Positions 46,238 through 54,613 are shown, counted from the first letter of the stretch. The stretch is 64,000 bases of DNA from Bacillus fungorum (GCF_002746455.1 NZ_NWUW01000021.1:1-64000), one strand, 5' to 3'. The notes: a model not told the origin generated them from the letters alone. Program-made: numbers and translations.

Positions 46238-46717
46238 GTGGATATACATAAGTTAACAGAAGAAGAAGCAAATGAGATAAATACGTGGACGTACGAAGAA
46301 CCTTATAATTTGTATAGTTTTTCAGGCGAGGAAGAAGTAATAGAAGAATTATTAGATGGGACGTATTATGGCTGTTGTGACGATAATGGGGAGTTTATCG
46401 GCTATTTTTGTTTTGGGGAAAATGCACAAGTGCCAGGGGGAAGAGATGCTCATTTATATGGTGGAGAAGATGTAATTGATATCGGACTTGGCATGAAGCC
46501 AGATTTAACAGGGAAGGGCATGGGAGAAATATTTTTTCAAGCTGGGATAACGTTTGCTACTAAGGAATTTAATTCGAAATTGTTTCGATTAAGCGTAGCG
46601 ACATTTAATATAAGAGCGATTACGTTATATAAAAATATCGGATTTAAGCAAGGGACTATTTTTTTGAGTCGCGGAAGAAAATTTATGCTTATGGAATACG
46701 AAAGACCGTCAGCATGA
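46238..46717 (+). CDS. GNAT-family acetyltransferase
   Basis: 159 residues. The acetyl-CoA site is IGLGMKPDLTGKGMGEIFFQAG, followed by FRLSVATFNIRAITLYKNIGF, both standard GNAT features. The start is GTG 46238 after AGGGGGAAAG. Divergent from the Ter-type operon and convergent with yutG. Substrate unknown; possibly linked to the island. Confidence 0.88.
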   Translation: MDIHKLTEEEANEINTWTYEEPYNLYSFSGEEEVIEELLDGTYYGCCDDNGEFIGYFCFGENAQVPGGRDAHLYGGEDVIDIGLGMKPDLTGKGMGEIFFQAGITFATKEFNSKLFRLSVATFNIRAITLYKNIGFKQGTIFLSRGRKFMLMEYERPSA

Positions 46718-46729
46718 AACTGACGGTCT
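46704..46729. terminator. Hairpin terminator
   Basis: GACCGTCAG/CTGACGGTC arms across the end of the GNAT gene, facing convergent yutG. Confidence 0.75.
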
Positions 46730-46740
46730 AGAAAACATTA

Positions 46741-47232
46741 TTATTCTGAGTGCTCAGCTCGGTGCGCTAAGCGACTTGAAGCAGCGGCAGCAATTCCACC
46801 AACGATATCATCAAGGAATGTATGCACCTTTCCAGACGATTTATCATTTAAGTATTCTAAAATACCAGGTTTTAATTTATCGATATATCCAAAGTTCGTG
46901 AAACCGATAGAGCCGTACACGTTAACGATAGAAAGTGCGATTACTTCATCAATTCCGTATAAGCCTTCATCACGTTTTACGATATCTTGTAACGGCTCAC
47001 TTAACATTCCTTTTTCAGCAAGAACATCGAGTTCGATACCTGTAATCAGTGCGTTTTGTACTTCACGTTTTGATAATACACGCTCAACGTTATAACGGCA
47101 TTCTGACATCTCTAAATTTGGATGATATTTTTTTTGAAGAAAATGAACAAGCTCGGCAATATCGTCAATTGTTACACCGCGTTCTTGTAATAGTTGTAAT
47201 GCTCTTTCTTGTAGTTGATTTGATTCTTTCAT
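46741..47232 (-). CDS. yutG: PgpA-family protein YutG
   Basis: 163 residues resembling phosphatidylglycerophosphatase A (YutG group). The C-terminal half has the PgpA-like acidic and Gly-rich region (DEVIALSIVNVYGSIGFTNFGY; HTFLDDIVGGIAAAASSRL). Bacillus YutG lacks a full set of membrane helices, so whether it is a lipid phosphatase is open. Start is ATG 47232 with AAGGTG; a GTG three codons earlier is possible. Backbone order resumes here after the island. Confidence 0.87.
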   Translation of the reverse strand: MKESNQLQERALQLLQERGVTIDDIAELVHFLQKKYHPNLEMSECRYNVERVLSKREVQNALITGIELDVLAEKGMLSEPLQDIVKRDEGLYGIDEVIALSIVNVYGSIGFTNFGYIDKLKPGILEYLNDKSSGKVHTFLDDIVGGIAAAASSRLAHRAEHSE

Positions 47233-47352
47233 GTTTATCACCTTTTTTTCTTTTTAGTATTTGTATACGTTTCGTTGCTTTATCATGTGCATAGGAATGA
47301 AAGGCGAGCACAAGCTCATATATATAAAGAAAAACCATAGGTGGCGACTGCG

Positions 47353-48354
47353 ATGATTCATCATATTTATGAGCATTATCACATGCATGTTAAAGAATTA
47401 ATCCCCCTTGGCCCCTATAAAAGCTTTTGGATTCGCAACAAAATTTATGTACTTGTTCCAATTGGAGAAATGGAGGAAGAAGTACTTGTAGAGATGAAAA
47501 AGCTCAGTGACTATATGAACCAGCAAGGGGATATAACTGTAGCGACTTTCGTTCCGACTATACACGGCTACTATGTAAGTGAGATAGAAGAACAAAATTA
47601 CTGCTTATTAAAAGGTATGCGTGCGTTAGAACGACATGCTATATCATTAGGAAGTGAGCTTTCTATATTCCATAAACGAGGTGCATTCTTTCCAGAAGAA
47701 GTTGAGCAATTAAGCCGCATTGGTGAATGGAAAGCGTTATGGGAAAAAAGGCTCGATCAGTTAGAAAAGTTTTGGCAATCACAAGTGATGAACCACCCTA
47801 CAGACGTATTCGATCAATTGTTTATCGAATCCTTCCCGTATTACTTAGGTGTTGCAGAAAATGCAATTCAATATGTTGTTGATACAGAAATGGATGATAC
47901 GCCGCAACTAACGGATGCAGCAACAATTTGCCAAGAACGATTCACACCTTTATTATGGCATCAAACGAAGCGTCTCAAACTTCCTTTTGATTGGGTGTAT
48001 GATCACCCGACTCGAGATATAGCAGAATGGATTCGCTATATGATGATAGAAAAAAAGAAAGACTGGGAGCAAACGATCGTTCAATTTGTTACAGATTATG
48101 AACGAAATTATTCGCTATCCTCATTTGGTTGGCGCCTATTATTTGCAAGGCTTTTGTTCCCGCTTCACTATTTTGAAACAGTCGAACGATATTACCAAAC
48201 TGGAAACGAAGAACAAAAAAGTATATATAGAGATCGCTTAGAAGACATTTTACACGATGTGAACCGCTCTGAGCAATTTATGAAGCATTTTTATGGCTCA
48301 CTTCGTTTACCAGTAGATAAGCTTGGGATTAGAAAATTAGATTGGTTATCGTAA
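47353..48354 (+). CDS. yutH: CotS-family spore coat protein YutH
   Basis: 333 residues, a degenerate kinase-fold protein of the CotS/YutH group found in spores (known for B. subtilis YutH). It has a CotS-like small lobe (LIPLGPYKSFWI...YVLVP) and helical large lobe, but not a clear catalytic HxD...DFG set. ATG 47353 is favoured by TAGGTGG 9 bp upstream; a GTG at 47341 is the alternative. In B. subtilis the hom-thrCB operon follows; here an IS and repeats follow. Confidence 0.87.
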   Translation: MIHHIYEHYHMHVKELIPLGPYKSFWIRNKIYVLVPIGEMEEEVLVEMKKLSDYMNQQGDITVATFVPTIHGYYVSEIEEQNYCLLKGMRALERHAISLGSELSIFHKRGAFFPEEVEQLSRIGEWKALWEKRLDQLEKFWQSQVMNHPTDVFDQLFIESFPYYLGVAENAIQYVVDTEMDDTPQLTDAATICQERFTPLLWHQTKRLKLPFDWVYDHPTRDIAEWIRYMMIEKKKDWEQTIVQFVTDYERNYSLSSFGWRLLFARLLFPLHYFETVERYYQTGNEEQKSIYRDRLEDILHDVNRSEQFMKHFYGSLRLPVDKLGIRKLDWLS

Positions 48355-48468
48355 TAGTATAAAAAAGAGACCGATGGAGGTCCATAGCCATCAACTTAAG
48401 AAAATGAATAAAATAACGAAATTAGGGTACCCTTTCATGCAGTACTGCATGAAAGGGTGTTTTAATTT

Positions 48469-49115
48469 ATGTCTACAAATGACAACGCATTAGTTGAAGA
48501 ATTTCGAAAAAATTTTTCAATCCCTCACCTACAAGAACTTGCCTATCAAACGAATATGATTCAACGAAAACGAAAATTTCAGGCACAAGACCTTGTATCA
48601 CTCTGTGTATTTTTGGGTCAAACAATCAGTTCTGAGTCTTTAGTTAGTCTCTGCACAAAATTAAATGAAGCTACAGGAACTTGTATCTCGGCCGAAGCGC
48701 TTAATAAACGTTGGAATGCGCGAACTGTGGCATTCCTTAAAAAGTTATTTCTGTATGTCTTCCGGCAAAACGTTTGTTCCGCCACATCATTATCCAGTCG
48801 CTTTACACGAATCCGTATTTTAGATTCGACATCCTTTCAATTCCTTTCTTCCCATGCCGAAATGTATAAAGGCTTTGGGGTGGCGGTTCTGAAGCCGGTG
48901 TGAAAATTCAATTGGAGTATGAGCTACTTTCGGGAGAGTTTCTAGGCATGACGATAGACCACGCTAGGAGTAACGACGCAAAGTATGGGCAAGAACGCAT
49001 GAAGATCTTACAGAATGGAGACCTTGTACTTCGTGATCTTGGATATCATGATATTGGTGATTTAGAGAATATCTTACTCAACGATTGTAAAAAAAAGTGT
49101 CTCCGATGCTTTTAG
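48469..49115 (+). pseudogene. IS4-family transposase, frameshifted and internally deleted
   Basis: The first frame (48469-48903) covers the N-terminus to the first catalytic Asp (RILDSTSF). A one-base loss in the G run near 48882 shifts the frame, and the protein continues at 48900 (GVKIQLEYELLSGEF...) with the second Asp (LVLRDLGYHD). The C-terminal third with the catalytic Glu is deleted. Non-functional. Confidence 0.85.
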
Positions 49116-49133
49116 CATCGGAGGCACTTTTTT
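49093..49133 (+). terminator. Terminal hairpin of the IS4 remnant
   Basis: AAAAAGTG-CTCCGATGC pairs with GCATCGGAG-CACTTTTTT, just inside the right inverted repeat. Confidence 0.8.
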
Positions 49134-49180
49134 AAAGTTGATGGCTATGGACCAATTTTGTTCTCTTTTTAGGAAGCGAT

Positions 49181-49334
49181 TCTGAACGAACCGCTTCCGC
49201 TTTTAGATTAATATCTAGCTCCAGCGGCTAAAATGTTCGGTGGCTTCGCTTCTTCCGCCGAGGCAAAAAGCGCCTCTTCGTCAGGAGCTCCAATGACCTC
49301 CTGTTCTGAACGAGCCGCTTCTGCTTTTAGATTA
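49181..49334 (-). repeat. Dispersed hairpin repeat, copy C (module 2 with tandem end)
   Basis: Module 2 in the same orientation as copy A (CTAGCTCCAGCGGCTA, GTTCGGTGGCTTCGCTTCTTCC, AGGCAAAAAGCGCCT). The 30-bp end sequence TCTGAACGA-CCGCTT-GCTTTTAGATTA occurs twice, at 49181-49210 and 49305-49334, 124 bp apart. The second copy includes the stop codon of yutI (TAA, read from 49332-49334). Confidence 0.82.
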
Positions 49335-49568
49335 AAATACTTGTTCTACTTCAATAACGCCTGGTACTTCTTCAAGTAATGCGCGTTCGATACCAGCTTT
49401 TAGTGTGATTGTAGAACTTGGGCAGCTTCCGCATGCACCCATAAGGCGTAGTTTTACGATACCTTCTTCAATGTCTACTAATTCAACGTCTCCGCCATCG
49501 CGAAGTAAGAATGGACGTAATTTATCTAATACTTCTAATACTTGTTCTTGCATATGTGGGTTTTCCAT
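49332..49568 (-). CDS. yutI: NifU C-terminal-domain Fe-S carrier YutI
   Basis: 78 residues, a stand-alone Nfu domain. The cluster-binding motif CGSCPSS ([14 protein letters not shown]) is intact. It carries [4Fe-4S] from SufBCD to target enzymes such as LipA. Strong ribosome site AAAGGAG. Its stop codon lies in a dispersed repeat. Confidence 0.94.
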   Translation of the reverse strand: MENPHMQEQVLEVLDKLRPFLLRDGGDVELVDIEEGIVKLRLMGACGSCPSSTITLKAGIERALLEEVPGVIEVEQVF

Positions 49569-49763
49569 TTTTATCGACTCCTTTCATCAGTTTTATTATA
49601 ATCAAGATAGAGGGGAAAATCTATTTTTTCTCTTCTTGTTTTATTGTCGAAATATTGTATCGTGTTTTTTCAGTATAGGGGTATGGAATAAGTTTGTAAA
49701 ATGATGTGCTTATGTACTAAGACATCTGAATATGCTGTTGAAACAAGAAGCGGGGGAGAAGAA

Positions 49764-50072
49764 ATGGTTAATGTTCAAGTGTATGGGACGAAAGTAATTT
49801 GTGCGAGCTGCGTTGGAATGCCATCTTCAACAGAAACGTTCGAGTGGTTACAAGCGGCGATTGGTCGTAAATATGAAGGACAAGAAAATAAATTTAATTT
49901 CGAGTATATTGATTTTCAAGAAGAACAAGAAGATGAAGATAAAAAAGCATTCGCAGAGCGTGTAGTAGAGGAAGATCTATTTTATCCAGTCGTTCTTGTA
50001 AATGGAGAAATTGTTGGAGAAGGAAACCCTCGTTTGAAGGATGTTTACGAAGAAATCGAGAAATATTTATAA
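49764..50072 (+). CDS. yuzD: YuzD-family thioredoxin-like protein (DUF1462)
   Basis: 102 residues with CASCVGMPSS near residue 13, a CxxC in a thioredoxin-like context and a C-terminal helix. Divergent from yutI, as in B. subtilis. ATG 49764 after GGGGGAGAAG; the longer frame to 49701 lacks a ribosome site. Possibly a metal or redox partner of YutI (inference). Confidence 0.88.
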   Translation: MVNVQVYGTKVICASCVGMPSSTETFEWLQAAIGRKYEGQENKFNFEYIDFQEEQEDEDKKAFAERVVEEDLFYPVVLVNGEIVGEGNPRLKDVYEEIEKYL

Positions 50073-50080
50073 AGCAAGAA

Positions 50081-50112
50081 GTCTTTGCGAATTCGCAAAG
50101 GCTCTTTTTTAT
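50081..50112 (+). terminator. Terminator of yuzD
   Basis: CTTTGCGAATTCGCAAAG is a perfect palindrome, then GCTC and T6. Confidence 0.85.
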
Positions 50113-50125
50113 TGGAGGGATAGAT

Positions 50126-50920
50126 GTGAAAAATGGAGTAAAGCATGCGTTACCAACAGAAGTACAACAGTTAATGGAGCGGTACACTGTAGAATTAAAA
50201 GAAATTTTTTTAGACGAAACAATAGTCGGGGTATATATTTACGGATCCATCGCACTCGGTGCATTTCATACAGAAACGAGCGATGTTGATTTTATTACGG
50301 TAATAAGTGATTCCGTGAATGAAGCTGAAAAACAGCAACTTGTAGAACTTCATAAGAAACTTAGTGGTAGTACGTTAGGGAAAAGAATGGATGGTATGTA
50401 TATTCCGCTTGCTGATCTAGGGAAATACAATGATGAAATGAATGAGTACGTGTATTGTGCAGATGGTAAGGCGGATATTGGTCATTGGGATATTAATGCG
50501 GTGACATGGTGGACATTGAAAAATCAAGGTATTACAGTTACCGGGAAAGAAGCTGAAGATCTTTCGTTTCAAATAAGGTGGGATGATGTAGTCAATACGA
50601 TGAAATACAACGTAGAACAGTACTGGAGTGGAAAAGCGAAGCAGCCCTATTTATTTTTTATAGAAGAGTGGGTAGAATCAGCTGTCGTTACGATGGGGCG
50701 TATTTTATATACGTTAGAGAATAAAACAATCGTCTCAAAAGATAGAGGATTACAATACTTGTTAGAACGTTCAGCGAAAGAATGGGAGCTTTTATTAAAA
50801 GAAGTAGTAAGAATAAGGGAGAATCCAAAAGAAAAGCGAATGCTCTCAAGATGGAGAAGGGCAGATATGACGAAGAAGTATTTGCTGCACTTAATTGAGA
50901 TGTGTAGAGAGAAATGGTAG
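50126..50920 (+). CDS. AadA-like aminoglycoside nucleotidyltransferase
   Basis: 264 residues. The nucleotidyltransferase motif YGSIALGAFHTETSDVDF (GS-x10-DxD) near residue 37 and the C-terminal DUF4111 helical domain match ANT(9)/ANT(3'')-type adenylyltransferases. A basal chromosomal homologue; resistance activity cannot be inferred from sequence alone. GTG start at 50126 after TTGGAGGGATAG. Own terminator. Confidence 0.85.
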   Translation: MKNGVKHALPTEVQQLMERYTVELKEIFLDETIVGVYIYGSIALGAFHTETSDVDFITVISDSVNEAEKQQLVELHKKLSGSTLGKRMDGMYIPLADLGKYNDEMNEYVYCADGKADIGHWDINAVTWWTLKNQGITVTGKEAEDLSFQIRWDDVVNTMKYNVEQYWSGKAKQPYLFFIEEWVESAVVTMGRILYTLENKTIVSKDRGLQYLLERSAKEWELLLKEVVRIRENPKEKRMLSRWRRADMTKKYLLHLIEMCREKW

Positions 50921-50931
50921 GGAAGAAAATG

Positions 50932-50962
50932 GACAATACAGTTGGGTGTATTGTCTTTTTTT
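50932..50962 (+). terminator. Rho-independent terminator
   Basis: GACAATACA/TGTATTGTC arms with T7. Confidence 0.88.
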
Positions 50963-51018
50963 ATGTTTTATTTGGTATATAATGGTTAAAAAGATTTGAT
51001 TATACTGGAGGGGATATA

Positions 51019-51696
51019 GTGGACACGGAATTAGTTACATATAAAGAAAAGAATGTACAAATGAGTATGCTAGAAGTAATCGGTATGATCGTAATTATTT
51101 TTGGGGTAATGTATGGAATTGGTTATTTGAACTTTTTATATGACTTCTCATTATATCCGTGGTATGTAAATCATCTCATTTCACCCTTCACGTTTTGTAT
51201 GATTATTGTAATGTATGCACCGGCAAGAAATTACTGTGTGCATTTACTAAAATCAATACAATTCAATAACTCAAAACATTATGTAACAATAATAATGACG
51301 ATGATCGTACTGCTTATATATCTTGCGGTATTAAATTTAGTTTTATCACATGGGCTTCGTGTAGGTGAATCTAATATAGTAATAGAGCCTACTTCAAGTG
51401 AAATCATTCTATACGTAGTTGTGCTAACAATTTTTGCGCCTATTTGGGAGGAAATTGTATTTCGAGGTATGTTTTTTATGAAATTATCTCAGCGCTTCTC
51501 TACACTTAGTAGTGCTGTTATAAGTGCTTTCATATTTACTTTAGGGCATCCCCTTACAGTAGGGAGTATTTTATATATTTTTGGTATAGGGATATGTTTA
51601 GCCTACACCTATAAGAAAACAAACAATTTACTCGTTCCAATTGGAATTCATGTATTAAACAATTCATTTTATTTATTAGTAAATTTTCAACTGTAA
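51019..51696 (+). CDS. CPBP-family intramembrane protease
   Basis: 225 residues, about six membrane helices. Motifs: WEEIVFRGMF near residue 143 (EExxxR), FTLGHP near residue 174, and HVLNN near the end. A second CPBP member besides the one at 4335, not closely similar. Starts with GTG 51019 after TGGAGGGG. Substrate unknown. Confidence 0.87.
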   Translation: MDTELVTYKEKNVQMSMLEVIGMIVIIFGVMYGIGYLNFLYDFSLYPWYVNHLISPFTFCMIIVMYAPARNYCVHLLKSIQFNNSKHYVTIIMTMIVLLIYLAVLNLVLSHGLRVGESNIVIEPTSSEIILYVVVLTIFAPIWEEIVFRGMFFMKLSQRFSTLSSAVISAFIFTLGHPLTVGSILYIFGIGICLAYTYKKTNNLLVPIGIHVLNNSFYLLVNFQL

Positions 51697-51726
51697 AAAG
51701 ACGTCCTTTTGAAAAGGGCGTCTTTT
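51695..51726 (+). terminator. Rho-independent terminator
   Basis: AAAAGACGTCC/GGGCGTCTTTT arms overlapping the end of the protease gene. Confidence 0.85.
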
Positions 51727-51840
51727 GTATTTTGTAGTAAGTAGAAAGAGTTTTACACCCATTGCGTAGAGGCAAGGTAATACAAAATATAAATAGTTTC
51801 ATGTGAAACATTTTTATTATCAAATGTACAAAATGATTAA

Positions 51841-51990
51841 CTTAGTGTATTAAACGTATCATTCATAAGTATTCTAATATATTTAGATGATGATTATTTT
51901 GAATGGCAAGAAGTATATTTAAATAATAAAAAAATAAGCGAAGAAGAAGAGTATCAAATTTATGTTGAAGAAAATATGTGGTTTTTCTAG
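51841..51990 (+). pseudogene. C-terminal gene fragment
   Basis: An open frame of 49 codons after an in-frame TAA, with no Met start, ending YLDDDYFEWQEVYLNNKKISEEEEYQIYVEENMWFF. The acidic, aromatic composition is strongly protein-like, so this is probably the 3' remnant of a deleted small gene. A terminator (52011-52043) still follows it. Family not recognised. Confidence 0.45.
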
Positions 51991-52010
51991 AGAGAAACTC
52001 GTTCATTTTG

Positions 52011-52043
52011 AAAAGAAGAACCTTGTGAGGGTTCTTCTTTTTT
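52011..52043 (+). terminator. Terminator after the gene fragment
   Basis: AAAAGAAGAACC/GGTTCTTCTTTT arms (one bulge) with T. Confidence 0.85.
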
Positions 52044-52225
52044 ATTGGAAACACCATACGAATTGAAAATTTGTAAAATAAAATAAAAAATGAGAATTTG
52101 AGGTAGGCTTGTCAATAACGTGAGACTATGGCAGTATAAAGAAATGCTATACAAATTTTATTTATCGAGATGTAAACATCAGTTTTGATTTTTACGTATA
52201 AATAATGAACGGAGGAAATGATTTT

Positions 52226-52567
52226 ATGGCTACTTTACCAAATTGCCCAAAATGTAATTCAGAATATACGTATGAGGATGGCGTTCTGTTCGTATGTCCA
52301 GAATGTGCTCATGAGTGGGGCCAAGAAGCAGAAGCTGAAAATAATGATGGTGCAAAAGTTGTAAAAGATGCGAACGGAAACGTTCTTCAAGACGGCGATG
52401 CTGTTACTGTCATTAAAGATTTAAAAGTAAAAGGAACTTCTTCAGTTGTGAAGATCGGTACGAAAGTAAAGAGTATCCGTCTAGTTGATGGCGATCACGA
52501 TATTGATTGCAAAATCGACGGTTTCGGAGCTATGAAGTTAAAATCACAATTCGTTAAGAAGGCGTAA
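52226..52567 (+). CDS. PhnA/YjdM-family zinc-ribbon protein
   Basis: 113 residues. The N-terminal zinc ribbon is [13 protein letters not shown]...CPECAHEW (two CxxC). The C-terminal domain ([26 protein letters not shown]) is the PhnA beta domain. Despite the name, PhnA-family proteins like this are not proven phosphonoacetate hydrolases. ATG 52226 follows CGGAGGAAATG; an upstream ATG at 52205 lacks a ribosome site. Confidence 0.93.
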   Translation: MATLPNCPKCNSEYTYEDGVLFVCPECAHEWGQEAEAENNDGAKVVKDANGNVLQDGDAVTVIKDLKVKGTSSVVKIGTKVKSIRLVDGDHDIDCKIDGFGAMKLKSQFVKKA

Positions 52568-52570
52568 GTA

Positions 52571-52603
52571 AAAAGAGGAGGCGAGTAGCCTCCTCTTTTT
52601 TAT
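52571..52603 (+). terminator. Terminator of the phnA-like gene
   Basis: AAGAGGAGGC/GCCTCCTCTT arms with T6. Confidence 0.92.
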
Positions 52604-52701
52604 TGTCATTTTTTTTTGGTAAGTCGATATTCCTTGTCGAATCGTTGATATAATTTCACACAACGAGAAAGTTGCATCATTTGCTGAGAGAGAGTTACGA
52701 T

Positions 52702-52977
52702 TCACCGCCCGCCATAGTCAACCTCTTTCAACTGACACCGCTTATTAAAGAATGTTTTATATCCAAGCTGTAAAAAGATAATGACAGCAAAGGCAGTAAT
52801 TCCAGAAATACTGAGTATGATGGCGATTTGATATTGAATGGCCGTAAACGGTGATACACCAGATAAGATTTGACCAGTCATCATGCCTGGTAGGCTTATA
52901 ATTCCCATTCCGACCATAGAATTGATTGTTGGCAAAATAGCAGAGTCAAAAGCGTCTCGTATGAGCAGAGCAGCGGC
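52702..52977 (-). pseudogene. fetB: 3' fragment of an iron-export ABC permease gene (fetB-like)
   Basis: The last 90 or so residues of a UPF0014/FetB permease: KKAAALLIRDAFDSAILPTINSMVG, then PGMMTGQILSGVSP and a final membrane helix. The normal protein is about 250 residues. An in-frame TAG just upstream and loss of homology near 52980 show the 5' two thirds are gone, and no fetA ATPase is adjacent. Clear relic. Confidence 0.8.
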
Positions 52978-53024
52978 TTTTTTCTAAGTCTAGTTATATC
53001 GTATCAAAAAAGAGAAGATAACGG

Positions 53025-53198
53025 TTACAAAGAGCAACGTTTTTTCTTCGTCTTGCATTTTATTAATAAATTAAGTAAACGATCTAATTCTTGACTAAAA
53101 GAAATCACTTTATTATGAGTGAATCCGTACTTTTCAACGAGATAGATCAATTCTTTCTTCTTCGCTTCTATTCGATCGTTTAGTTGCGTTACGTTCAT
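53025..53198 (-). CDS. Spo0E-family aspartyl-phosphate phosphatase
   Basis: 57 residues with the family signature SQELDRLLN after LIYLVEKYG. Spo0E-type proteins dephosphorylate Spo0A~P and restrain sporulation. ATG 53198 is 15 bp from GGAGG, rather far; an in-frame ATT six bases after the GGAGG is an alternative start that adds three residues. The longer 109-residue frame is not supported by a ribosome site. Confidence 0.8.
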   Translation of the reverse strand: MNVTQLNDRIEAKKKELIYLVEKYGFTHNKVISFSQELDRLLNLLIKCKTKKKRCSL

Positions 53199-53245
53199 AA
53201 GTGAAATGGAATACCTCCTGTAAAAGTATTTATAACATAAAAAAT

Positions 53246-53267
53246 AAGACCGAATGACTTCGGTCTT
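53246..53267 (-). terminator. Hairpin upstream of the Spo0E-like gene
   Basis: AAGACCGA/TCGGTCTT arms; on the minus strand a T-rich run follows, so it may stop read-through from yutJ. Confidence 0.6.
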
Positions 53268-53398
53268 AAAGGAAATAATAAAACAACTTATAAATAGCAT
53301 ACACTGTTCATCAATAGTTTTTAATATAAAAATGAAAAATAAATCATTATCCATATTGAGAAAGATGTGTCTGATAATTATATTTTAACTGATAAAAG

Positions 53399-53425
53399 AG
53401 GCTGTCTACTTAGTAGACAGCCTGT
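53399..53425 (-). terminator. Terminator of yutJ
   Basis: A near-perfect hairpin AGGCTGTCTACT/AGTAGACAGCCT; on the minus strand CTCTTTT follows. Confidence 0.85.
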
Positions 53426-53431
53426 AAAGTA

Positions 53432-54502
53432 TTAACCGTTATGATATTTGTACATCCAGAGGATACCGGATTTTAATAATCTCGGTACACGCCCCATTAA
53501 TGGTTGGTTTGCTAGTAAACCGAAGCCGTGCTTCTTCCCAAGAGAACCGAGAACACCTTTTAATTTAATTACAGGTAGTTCGTCAGGAAGTGGTTCATTA
53601 TTCCAACGTTTTAATAATATTTGGACAATTTGTTCTCCTTGTCCTTCAGCAAGTTGTGCAGATGGTGCGTGTGGAAGTGCTGCGCAATCTCCTACAACAT
53701 AAACGTGCTCGTTATTTGGAATATTGTGATATTTTGTTAAAACAACCCGTCCGCTACCATCTTGTTCAACTGGAAGGTTTCGAACAACTTCATTTGCTTG
53801 AATACCAGCTGTCCAGACGATTGCATCACATTCAAGTGGTTCATCGTGGTTGTACACAATATTTGGCTCTACTTTTGTAATGTTAGAGTTTCGTATGATA
53901 GTAACTTTATGTTTGACGAACCATTCTTCTACATATCTACTTAATTTCTCTGGATATGGGAATAGAATTCTATCTTTTCGATCAAATAAGTAAATTTTTA
54001 AATCAGAACGGCTTTCGCGAAGTTCACTTGCAACTTCAACGCCACTTAATCCAGCACCAACGACAGCTACTGTTGCATTTGGTTCTAGACTATTTAATTG
54101 TTCATATGTCTTACGTGTTTGTTCAATCGATTGTAGGCTATGTGTATATTCCTTAGCCCCAGGAACGTTATGGTATTTATCTTCACAGCCAAGTCCAATA
54201 ATTAAATCATCATATTGAATCGCTTCGCCGCCATCGAGATGAACAGCTTTTTCTTCGAGATCAATATTTGTTACTGTGCCGTATTGAATATTGAGGCGTG
54301 GGTGTTCAGGAAACGGTATACGAATATGCGTTTCTGAAATAGTACCCGCAACTAATGCATAATATTCAGTTTTGAAGCAATGATATGGTACTTTGTCGAT
54401 TAATGTCACTTGTACATCATCTGGAAGTTGGTTGCTTGGAAGTAGCCGCTGCAGAATTCTCATTCCACCGTAGCCGCCACCTAGTATTACGAGGTGTTTC
54501 AT
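53432..54502 (-). CDS. yutJ: Type II NADH dehydrogenase-like flavoprotein YutJ
   Basis: 356 residues. The FAD-binding GGGYGGMRI near residue 8, the NAD-binding AVVGAGLSGVEVASELRE near residue 146, and the VVGDCAALP flavin motif near residue 272 are present. It feeds NADH electrons to quinone or another acceptor at the membrane face. It is controlled by a good promoter at 54585-54613 that overlaps a Rex-like sequence. Confidence 0.92.
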   Translation of the reverse strand: MKHLVILGGGYGGMRILQRLLPSNQLPDDVQVTLIDKVPYHCFKTEYYALVAGTISETHIRIPFPEHPRLNIQYGTVTNIDLEEKAVHLDGGEAIQYDDLIIGLGCEDKYHNVPGAKEYTHSLQSIEQTRKTYEQLNSLEPNATVAVVGAGLSGVEVASELRESRSDLKIYLFDRKDRILFPYPEKLSRYVEEWFVKHKVTIIRNSNITKVEPNIVYNHDEPLECDAIVWTAGIQANEVVRNLPVEQDGSGRVVLTKYHNIPNNEHVYVVGDCAALPHAPSAQLAEGQGEQIVQILLKRWNNEPLPDELPVIKLKGVLGSLGKKHGFGLLANQPLMGRVPRLLKSGILWMYKYHNG

Positions 54503-54584
54503 GATGGATTACCCCTTTTCTGTTGAAATATCCCCTAATCATAAAATTTTATATTAAAAAAATATTTTGACTTTACTCAATCAA

Positions 54585-54613
54585 ATTATATCGAATTTGT
54601 GAACAAATAACAA
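54585..54613 (-). promoter_or_regulatory. yutJ promoter overlapping a Rex-like site
   Basis: On the minus strand: TTGTTA (54613-54608), 17 bp, TATAAT (54590-54585). The plus-strand sequence TTGTGAA-CAA-ATAACAA (54597-54613) lies across it: one perfect Rex half site, a 5-of-7 second half, and a spacer of 3 instead of 4. Confidence 0.6.

Larger units (their letters stand above)
48379..49153 (+). mobile_element. Deletion derivative of an IS4-family element
   Basis: Terminal inverted repeats of 19 bp, GGTCCATAGCCATCAACTT at 48379-48397 and its complement at 49135-49153, bound a 775-bp element, about half the usual IS4-family length. Inside are a perfect palindromic hairpin (48430-48459, ATGCAGTACTGCAT core), a broken transposase gene and a 3' hairpin. 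No obvious target duplication is seen in the flanks. Because the ends are intact it could still move in trans. Confidence 0.85.

Noticed and set aside
48900..49115. Separate 71-residue gene
   Set aside because: It is the shifted second part of the IS4 transposase, not an independent gene.
50126..50920. MntA-type antitoxin partner for the HepT-like YutE
   Set aside because: It has the larger AadA plus DUF4111 architecture and lies 14 kb away.
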